DNA of 21,806 bases from DAOSEC01 sp035362935 (GTDB lineage: Bacteria > Bacillota_I > Bacilli_A > ML615J-28 > CAG-313): NCBI GenBank assembly GCA_035362935.1, contig DAOSEC010000025.1, positions 1-21,806 of the forward strand, in the 5' to 3' direction. A program made the position numbers and the translations under genes. A model generated the notes under the pieces. That model did no database searches, was not told the DNA's origin, and saw nothing but the letters and a program-made list of their open reading frames with translations. Shown one piece after another: positions 1 through 4,422 of the stretch; position 1 is the stretch's first letter, and each line of letters opens with the position of its first letter.

Positions 1-31
1 TTGAATATCCTTTTGTTAAGCTATTTTTATA

Positions 32-101
32 GGGTGCGCTAATAACTGTTAGGCGTGCATAAAATTTCCTAAGGGTGTGTAAATTTGCTTAGGGGTGCGC
101 T
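32..101 (+). repeat. Array of four imperfect G-rich direct repeats (left array)
   Basis: Four related 9-base words lie in the same orientation: GGGTGCGCT (32-40), GGCGTGCAT (52-60), GGGTGTGTA (73-81) and GGGTGCGCT (93-101). Starts are 20, 21 and 20 bases apart, so all face the same side of the helix. A similar but differently spaced array occurs at 2935-3031. Helically phased repeats of this sort are typical of transposase-binding ends (IS21-like or Tn7-like elements) or iterons; which applies here is inference. The region starts at the window edge, so the array may continue to the left. Confidence 0.6.
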
Positions 102-156
102 GTTATATCAAAATAGGTCAATATACACATTAGACAAGCATTGGTCTGATACGATA

Positions 157-181
157 TGCACTTGTCAAGAAAAAGTAGACA
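157..181 (+). repeat. Terminal inverted repeat of the IS, downstream end (IRR)
   Basis: The sequence runs from TGCACTTGTCAAG into AAAAGTAGACA and pairs with 1481-1505. It lies downstream of the transposase stop codon on the minus strand. Confidence 0.6.
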
Positions 182-192
182 TGTATCAAACT

Positions 193-1134
193 TTAATTAA
201 ACCCTAGTTGAGATTTAAACTCAGCTGGGGTTTTATATTTTAATGCATAAGAAAATCGCTCATTATTATAATAATGTACATATTTTCTTATAGATTTGTG
301 AACATCATTTGATTTACCTAAATGAAAATCTAAGAATAATTCTTCTTTGATCCATCCATTTAATGATTCATTTATTAGGTTATCGGTAGGCGCTCCAGCT
401 CGACTCATAGAACGTTTTATGTTATAATCGTTAGTGAGCTTGTTGTAGCTTATTGAAGAGTAAACTGAACCTTGATCGGTGTGCAAAACTGTAGGTTCTG
501 TTGGCTCTTCCTTTTTAATAATATTTAAAACATCCTTTAAACCGTCAAAATAAGGAGAAGTATCTCCACGTCTTTCTGTCAATTTGTAACTCAATATTTC
601 TTTTGTAAATGCATCAAAATAAAATGTTAACTCATAGTATTTACCTTTTACATAAAGCGATGTCATATCAAATACCACAACTTCTAATGGCCTGGATAAA
701 TATCGCCATGAACAATTTACTAAATTTTTACATTTAACTCTCTCTTCACCGGGTTTAACATATTTATAATGTTTTCCGGAGGAGATAATTCCTGCGTATT
801 TACAACATAAATGGACATGGTTATAACTCCACTTTACATTACAATGTTTCGCTGCATAAGCTCTAATCCATCTATAACCACGCGAAGGATATCTACGATG
901 GATTTCTCTAATAATAGCGATGTCTTTTTCTCTTTGAATATGTTTCTGTGAAGGGTTAATCTTTCTAACTAACCACTTATAATATCCTGTTCGATTGACA
1001 TTCATTATTCGACATAATAAAGTAATTGAATGATATTCGCTTAATCTTTCAATGATTTGAAATTCCTGTTGTTTATAGAAATGAACTCCTTTTTGGCCCC
1101 AACTCCTTTCGTAAGATAACCTTTTTTTAATCGT
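193..1134 (-). CDS. IS3-family transposase OrfB (DDE integrase domain), read by -1 frameshift from OrfA
   Basis: This is the catalytic subunit of the insertion sequence. The first in-frame ATG is at 1005, but the frame is open back to 1134. It gives the usual IS3 OrfB N-terminus there (…SITLLCRIMNVNRTGYYKW), so the natural product is an OrfAB fusion made by -1 slippage on the A7G run at 1121-1128. Counting from the ATG at 1005, the rve domain carries the acid triad D113 (VVVFDMT), D177 (LHTDQGS) and E213 (NLINESLNGWIKEE), with 35 residues between D177 and E213 as in the D,D(35)E family. An HTH_21-like region (residues 20-75) precedes it. No internal stop is seen, so it is probably functional. 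A stem-loop overlaps its last codons. Confidence 0.93.
   Translation of the reverse strand, partial: TIKKRLSYERSWGQKGVHFYKQQEFQIIERLSEYHSITLLCRIMNVNRTGYYKWLVRKINPSQKHIQREKDIAIIREIHRRYPSRGYRWIRAYAAKHCNVKWSYNHVHLCCKYAGIISSGKHYKYVKPGEERVKCKNLVNCSWRYLSRPLEVVVFDMTSLYVKGKYYELTFYFDAFTKEILSYKLTERRGDTSPYFDGLKDVLNIIKKEEPTEPTVLHTDQGSVYSSISYNKLTNDYNIKRSMSRAGAPTDNLINESLNGWIKEELFLDFHLGKSNDVHKSIRKYVHYYNNERFSYALKYKTPAEFKSQLGFN
199..234 (-). terminator. Stem-loop over the 3' end of OrfB
   Basis: AAACCC-T-AG-T-TGAG pairs with CTCA-G-CT-G-GGGTTT around an ATTTAAA loop. The stem is interrupted by two mismatches. On the minus strand it ends in GGGTTTAATTAAAG, with only a weak T-tract, so termination is plausible but not certain. 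Confidence 0.4.
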
Positions 1135-1427
1135 TCAATCTCAATTTGAAGTTTCAAGTTTTCCTTTTCTAATTCTTCAATTGTAGTTTTTGGTTTAAAC
1201 GTTCCAATGGGTCTGCCTTTGTTTGGACCGCGATGTTTACCAATTTGTGATTCAAGACCTTCTTTACCTTTATCTCTAAACGCTCTCAACCATAGAACAA
1301 GAGAAGTAGGAGAAATGCTATATTTAGTAGTACATGTTCTAATACCGATACGATTATTAAGATGATCTTGAATAATGTGAAATTTTTCTTCTGCTGTGTA
1401 AAGATACTGATGTTTTTTGTTTTCCAT
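1041..1427 (-). CDS. IS3-family transposase OrfA (helix-turn-helix protein)
   Basis: OrfA is the DNA-binding, end-recognising part of the transposase. From the chosen start it has 128 residues: an N-terminal helix-turn-helix (YTAEEKFHIIQDHL through ISPTSLVLWLRAF) and then a leucine-zipper-like helix (IEELEKENLKLQIEIERLKK), which usually mediates multimerisation. The frame is open up to 1469, but ATG at 1425-1427 is preferred. It has a GGAA a few bases upstream and begins MENKKHQYLYTAEEK, as OrfA proteins do, while the earlier start would fall inside the regulatory hairpin. OrfB lies in the -1 frame and overlaps the 3' part of this gene. The slip site falls in the codons for LKKG. Confidence 0.88.
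   Translation of the reverse strand: MENKKHQYLYTAEEKFHIIQDHLNNRIGIRTCTTKYSISPTSLVLWLRAFRDKGKEGLESQIGKHRGPNKGRPIGTFKPKTTIEELEKENLKLQIEIERLKKGYLTKGVGAKKEFISINNRNFKSLKD
1121..1130 (-). other. Programmed -1 frameshift site of the IS (A7G run)
   Basis: On the minus strand the sequence is TTAAAAAAAGG. OrfA reads TTA AAA AAA GGT, and OrfB is reached by slipping back one base to ATT AAA AAA AGG. Runs of this type are the standard IS3 frameshift signal. I did not find an obvious downstream stimulator by eye. Confidence 0.65.
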
Positions 1428-1440
1428 ACGTTCCAAATAA

Positions 1441-1469
1441 AAAATAACAAAAAAAGTAGACTGTGTCAA
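1441..1469 (-). promoter_or_regulatory. Promoter of the IS transposase
   Basis: On the minus strand TTGACA (1464-1469) is followed by a 17-base spacer and TATTTT (1441-1446). Transcription would start just upstream of the OrfA ATG at 1427. The -35 box sits in the loop of the hairpin at 1453-1490. Confidence 0.45.
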
Positions 1470-1490
1470 TCTATTAATACTGTCTACTTT
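1453..1490 (-). terminator. Insulator-like hairpin inside the IS upstream end
   Basis: AAAGTAGAC (1453-1461) pairs with GTCTACTTT (1482-1490). On the minus strand the stem is followed by a run of T, so it looks like a terminator that would stop transcripts entering from outside before they reach the transposase. The same 34-base stem-loop geometry recurs at 3103-3136. Confidence 0.45.
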
Positions 1491-1505
1491 TATTATATCA
1501 GTGTA
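1481..1505 (-). repeat. Terminal inverted repeat of the IS, upstream end (IRL)
   Basis: Read on the minus strand it runs TACACTGATATAA then TAAAAGTAGACA. It matches 18 of 25 positions of the other end. It lies upstream of the transposase promoter. Confidence 0.6.
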
Positions 1506-1631
1506 ATAAGTATTAGACCTTTTTTCAAGCAGAAAGGGGATTATCTCCTTATATGTAAATTTCCATGAGTCCTAAAACAGTAAAAATATAACAATTTCAT
1601 TGTTTTTTGAAATCCGTGATCAATCATATAA

Positions 1632-1668
1632 ACGATTATATAACTATTCACACGATTACTTAACTATT
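1632..1668. repeat. Two-copy tandem repeat, period 20
   Basis: ACGATTA (1632-1638 and 1652-1658) and TAACTATT (1641-1648 and 1661-1668) recur at exactly 20 bases. The second copy runs into the palindrome at 1670-1690, which uses the same ACTAT core. Confidence 0.55.
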
Positions 1669-1669
1669 T

Positions 1670-1690
1670 AAACTATTGATATGATAGTTT
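1670..1690. promoter_or_regulatory. Candidate operator: perfect 7-7-7 palindrome
   Basis: AAACTAT (1670-1676), a 7-base spacer and ATAGTTT (1684-1690). Further ACTAT or ATAGT words occur at 1644, 1664 and 1704, giving a cluster of half-sites about 100 bases upstream of the next promoter. No regulator is known for it. Confidence 0.4.
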
Positions 1691-1787
1691 TATCGATAAG
1701 AGATAGTTATAATAAATTTATTCCATTGGTATTGATAAACAAGTATAATAAAAATTTTTAGGTTTTTACTAATCATTTATAATAGCA

Positions 1788-1816
1788 TTGTTGAATTTAA
1801 AAACAAATGTTATAAT
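1788..1816 (+). promoter_or_regulatory. Promoter of the orphan gene
   Basis: TTGTTG (1788-1793), a 17-base spacer, then TATAAT (1811-1816) preceded by TGT, an extended -10. The gene's ATG is at 1853. Confidence 0.6.
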
Positions 1817-1852
1817 GTTTATAATATAAATGGCAAGAAAAGAGATGATGAA

Positions 1853-2698
1853 ATGAAAAAAGAAGATGAAAAATACTACCAAAAACTTAAAGAAGATTTA
1901 ACTCATCTTTACAATAAAATAGAATCTAGTAAATTCTTGAATTCTAATATAGATTCAGAGAATGACATTGTTATTGTAATATTACATCATCATTTGAAAC
2001 TTACGATAGTCTTTGAAAATCAATATAAGAAAACCGTGATTTATTTTGACAGTAGGGTAAAGCAATTTTCACATTGGCATCTTGAAAATTATGAGGCAAT
2101 AGATTTTTTATCTGATTTGATAGAAGATAAAAAGGTTTTTGTTGAATCAAGAATGTTGCATTTTATAGGATCACAGTTCGCATTTAAGGTGTTGAGTTTA
2201 GAGAAGTACTACGCGAATAAAAATGGCCATTTAGGAAAATGTGGAAAGAATATTTTTACTGCCTCAGAAGTTATACAAGGATCTTTAAAGAAAGTATTTG
2301 ACATTCCTACTTTTACAGCAACTGATGATCAGAGAGAAACAATTAAATTATTAGATAAATTTGTAAAACAGTACAATACAATTAAAGATAGAGACTATGA
2401 AGAACAATTTAATACTTTCTTTAAAATTAATGAGGAATGTAGTAGGTTATACAATGATAATAAAATTAAAATTTATGCTGGTGATTGCTTATTTACATAC
2501 TTAGAATCGATTATAGAAAATGACGGTCCTGAGTATGCTGCAATTGTAATATTTACAGTCACAGAAAATGAATTCTATCAGATTGGAGTTTGTGTTCGAG
2601 GGAGACCATTATTAAAGAAAGTTAGGTTTGATAACAAACTTAAAAGAGCAATAAAAGTTATGTGGGGACGTGAAGGTTATTACTTTAAAAAGCGTTAA
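1853..2698 (+). CDS. Hypothetical protein, 281 residues
   Basis: I do not recognise this protein. It is a complete frame from ATG 1853, with a modest AGAGATGA ribosome site and a good extended -10 promoter. It is soluble-looking and rich in Lys, Glu, Asp and aromatic residues. There is no signal peptide, no clear membrane helix and no recognisable catalytic motif. Residues 38-66 look like beta strands (DIVIVILHHHLKLTIVF, then KKTVIYFD), and the last 60 residues form another strand-rich, basic part (AAIVIFTVTEN through KVMWGREGYYFKKR). Its codons are strongly A/T-ending, more so than the housekeeping genes to the right. It lies alone between an IS and a repeat array, so it is probably cargo of a mobile or decayed element. 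Function unknown. Confidence 0.75.
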   Translation: MKKEDEKYYQKLKEDLTHLYNKIESSKFLNSNIDSENDIVIVILHHHLKLTIVFENQYKKTVIYFDSRVKQFSHWHLENYEAIDFLSDLIEDKKVFVESRMLHFIGSQFAFKVLSLEKYYANKNGHLGKCGKNIFTASEVIQGSLKKVFDIPTFTATDDQRETIKLLDKFVKQYNTIKDRDYEEQFNTFFKINEECSRLYNDNKIKIYAGDCLFTYLESIIENDGPEYAAIVIFTVTENEFYQIGVCVRGRPLLKKVRFDNKLKRAIKVMWGREGYYFKKR

Positions 2699-2934
2699 TT
2701 AAAGCATCTAACACTTCTGAGTAAGACGCATTATAAACATTAATAATAGTGTTTTGATTACCCCACTCACTAGATAGATACCTCACACTTTATAGAAACA
2801 AAGTTTCTACAATCGATATATTATTAAAAAAAGTTCAACTAAGCCATAATTTAAGAGTGCTAAAAATAATAGTGTGGTGTTAATTTGTATTATAATGGGT
2901 AGCATCACACATAATGTCTCTTTATTCAAGGAGA

Positions 2935-3031
2935 GGTACGCAACAACAATTTTCGTTGCTAGAGGTACGCAAATAATTCACTTATTTTTGAGGGGGTACG
3001 CAAAAAAATCCCCTTTTTCAAGGGGTACGCA
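2935..3031 (+). repeat. Array of four GGTACGCA direct repeats (right array)
   Basis: GGTACGCA is repeated exactly at 2935-2942, 2964-2971, 2995-3002 and 3024-3031, with start spacing of 29, 31 and 29 bases (about three helical turns). Each copy is preceded by a purine run (GAGA, AGA or GGG). A weaker fifth word, GGCGTGCT, follows at 3046-3053. The spacers contain small inverted repeats: GCAAC/GTTGC (2940-2944 and 2955-2959), AAATAA/TTATTT (2971-2976 and 2982-2987) and A-run/T-run (3003-3008 and 3014-3018). The array resembles the one at 32-101, and the sequence after the last copy matches there too (15 of 20 bases, 98-117 versus 3028-3047). A transposon end or protein-binding iterons are the likeliest readings. 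Confidence 0.65.
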
Positions 3032-3101
3032 TTTGTATTAAAATTGGCGTGCTCTTTCATTTTATATAAATAAAGAGATTTCGCAAGAAACAAACTGAAC
3101 C

Positions 3102-3141
3102 AAGTAGACTATGATCATTATGATTTATAGTCTACTTTTTT
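3102..3141 (+). terminator. Hairpin with T-run, copy of the IS-end hairpin
   Basis: AAGTAGACTAT (3102-3112) pairs with ATAGTCTACTT (3127-3137) around a 14-base loop, and a T-run follows. It could terminate a rightward transcript crossing the repeat array. It also shares arms and exact overall length with the hairpin inside the IS end (AGTAGAC to GTCTACT is 34 bases in both), so it may be a solo remnant of a related IS. Confidence 0.55.
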
Positions 3142-3246
3142 AACACGCAAATTATATATATTATAGAATGTAAATGATTGATTATTGGACACGAAAATCT
3201 TGAGATTGCCAGATGATCAGGTTCTTGAGCAATAGTATATAATAAC

Positions 3247-3278
3247 ATGTGAAACAAAAAATAAAAAATGTTTCACAT
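3247..3278. promoter_or_regulatory. Operator palindrome 1 of the Fic gene
   Basis: ATGTGAAACA (3247-3256), a 12-base spacer and TGTTTCACAT (3269-3278) form a perfect 10-base inverted repeat. Its right half contains TTCACA, the -35 box of the Fic promoter. It is one of a pair with the site at 3303. Confidence 0.7.
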
Positions 3279-3300
3279 ATTAGAGTGGATATGCTATAAT
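3272..3300 (+). promoter_or_regulatory. Promoter of the Fic-family gene
   Basis: TTCACA (3272-3277), a 17-base spacer, then TATAAT (3295-3300) preceded by TGC, an extended -10. The start of transcription would be near 3307. The promoter is sandwiched between two palindromes, which predicts tight repression. Confidence 0.65.
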
Positions 3301-3302
3301 GA

Positions 3303-3334
3303 ATGTGAAACAAAGTACTATAAATGTTTCACAC
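3303..3334. promoter_or_regulatory. Operator palindrome 2 of the Fic gene
   Basis: ATGTGAAACA (3303-3312), a 12-base spacer and TGTTTCACA (3325-3333). It has the same arms and spacer length as palindrome 1, with centres 56 bases apart. It covers the expected transcription start. A further ATGTGAA half-site lies at 3363-3369, just ahead of the ribosome site. Confidence 0.7.
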
Positions 3335-3386
3335 CAAAAAAGTGTGATAGAATTAAGAAAAATATGTGAATCTGGAGGTATATGAT

Positions 3387-4313
3387 ATGATTAACAATAT
3401 AGCTGAAGTTCTACATGAAAAAGAGTTATTGATTTCTAGACTTGATAAATTACTTTATGGGGCTGTTGAGATTAGAGAAAAGAACGGAAACAAGTACATT
3501 TATGTTCACTATAGAGATGATGGTATTCAAAAAACAAAGTACGCAGGTGAATTTAGCAATGAACTATATAACTTAATAATAGAAAACAATCATCTAGCAA
3601 AAGATTACAAAAAAAGATTAAGAACAGTGATGAAACAATTAGGTTCTCTAGCATATGAGACATATGATATTACAGATGATGTCAAAGTAAACATCGATTT
3701 TGCTCGTAGAAATCTTGTTGATTCCATTTTCAAACAGGCCATGTTAGAAGGGGTCACGACCACTTATGCTGATACTGAGACTATTGTAAAAGGTGGTAAA
3801 GTAAAAGATATGTCTTTAGTGGATATTTCGAAGGTTGTTAATTTGAAACGCTCATGGGAGTTTATCATGAGTGAAGGAGTTATCTCCTATCCAACCAACT
3901 TCACGCTTCTTTGTCAAATTAATGCAATAGTCGAAGATGGATTTTCATATACTGCAGGTAGATTACGAGCTGTACCAGTTAGTATAGGAGGTTCGACCTA
4001 CATTCCACCAATGCCGTTTGAAACCAAAGTAAAAGAAGACCTAATGAAAATAGTAAATAGTGAGAGAAATGCGATTGAAATTACAATTGATTTGTTATTA
4101 TATGTTATGAAATCACAACTGTTTTTAGATGGGAACAAAAGAACTGCTGTGGTTTTTGCGAATCATTACATCATTAGTAAAGGATATGGGCTAATTGTAG
4201 TCCCTGCTGAACTAGTAAATGATTATAAACGATATTTGATTGATTATTATGAAGGAAAAAGCAATGAGATTAGAGAGTTCCTAGAAAAAAAGTGTCTAAT
4301 TACAATAAAATAA
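3387..4313 (+). CDS. Fic/Doc-family protein with Gln in place of the catalytic His
   Basis: Fic proteins usually transfer AMP or another nucleotide-type group to a target protein. ATG 3387 is preferred over the in-frame GTG at 3366, because GGAGG (3374-3378) lies 8 bases before it; this gives 308 residues. An N-terminal domain (about 1-90) precedes a Fic fold. The Fic fold has an inhibitory-helix-like segment (AMLEGVTTTYAD, Glu at 121), a flap (GGSTYIPP, 201-208) and the core motif QLFLDGNKRTA (244-254). Canonical Fic reads HxFx(D/E)GN(G/K)R, so the His that acts as base is Gln 244, while Asp, Gly, Asn, Lys and Arg are kept. The inhibitory motif also has Gln where Ser/Thr is usual. From memory, a SQxFxDGNKRTA form exists in other Firmicute Fic proteins, so this may be a subgroup trait. 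No antitoxin gene is adjacent. Activity is uncertain. Confidence 0.85.
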   Translation: MINNIAEVLHEKELLISRLDKLLYGAVEIREKNGNKYIYVHYRDDGIQKTKYAGEFSNELYNLIIENNHLAKDYKKRLRTVMKQLGSLAYETYDITDDVKVNIDFARRNLVDSIFKQAMLEGVTTTYADTETIVKGGKVKDMSLVDISKVVNLKRSWEFIMSEGVISYPTNFTLLCQINAIVEDGFSYTAGRLRAVPVSIGGSTYIPPMPFETKVKEDLMKIVNSERNAIEITIDLLLYVMKSQLFLDGNKRTAVVFANHYIISKGYGLIVVPAELVNDYKRYLIDYYEGKSNEIREFLEKKCLITIK

Positions 4314-4389
4314 TGAATTATAAAACCATATTTTCAAATACTCAAAACAAACTAAAGAAATTGTTTTTGTAGTGTTATTGAAAAGATAA

Positions 4390-4417
4390 AAACTCCATTG
4401 TAAAAAATGGAGTTTTT
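4390..4417. terminator. Bidirectional terminator between the Fic gene and htpG
   Basis: AAACTCCAT (4390-4398) pairs with ATGGAGTTT (4407-4415) around an 8-base loop. It has T-runs on the plus side and A-runs upstream, so it can end both convergent genes. Confidence 0.85.
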
Positions 4418-4422
4418 ATTGC

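Larger units (their letters stand above)
157..1505 (-). mobile_element. IS3-family insertion sequence (IS150-like), about 1.35 kb, apparently intact
   Basis: Two overlapping transposase frames on the minus strand are bracketed by terminal inverted repeats. The left end (157-181) and the reverse complement of the right end (1481-1505) match at 18 of 25 positions. The ten innermost bases, AAAGTAGACA, are identical, and the tips read TGCACT and TACACT. Both frames are open, and an A7G slip site joins them. The outer limits are uncertain by a few bases, and no clean target-site duplication could be seen. Just inside the right end lies a hairpin that probably insulates the transposase from outside transcription. 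Confidence 0.8.
1506..1852. other. Intergenic region between the IS and the orphan gene
   Basis: There is no gene here. It holds a 20-base-period tandem repeat and a 21-base palindrome (1632-1690), and the promoter of the following gene (1788-1816). The rest is plain AT-rich sequence. Confidence 0.6.
2699..3386. other. Long non-coding stretch with repeats and regulatory DNA
   Basis: About 690 bases without a convincing gene. In order it holds a 17-base palindrome (TAGAAAC at 2793-2799 and GTTTCTA at 2803-2809), an isolated TATAAT (2891-2896), the right G-rich array (2935-3031), an IS-end-like hairpin (3102-3140), and the operators and promoter of the Fic gene (3247-3334). Confidence 0.6.

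Noticed and set aside
1362..1568. Plus-strand open frame of 68 codons over the IS end
   Set aside because: It lies antisense to OrfA and the IS terminal region, is very Phe/Ile-rich and has no ribosome site.
2935..3031. CRISPR array
   Set aside because: The repeated unit is only 8 bases with variable purine flanks, the spacers are short and self-complementary, and no cas gene is present.
32..3053. The two G-rich arrays as left and right ends of one transposon
   Set aside because: Both arrays have the same orientation, whereas the two ends of a single element should be inverted relative to each other.
3366..3386. GTG at 3366 as the start of the Fic gene
   Set aside because: It lies upstream of and includes the GGAGG ribosome site, which is ideally placed for ATG 3387.
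3387..4313. Classical Fic/Doc toxin-antitoxin pair
   Set aside because: There is no small antitoxin frame directly before or after, and the catalytic His is absent. The 281-residue gene upstream is about 690 bases away and has its own promoter.
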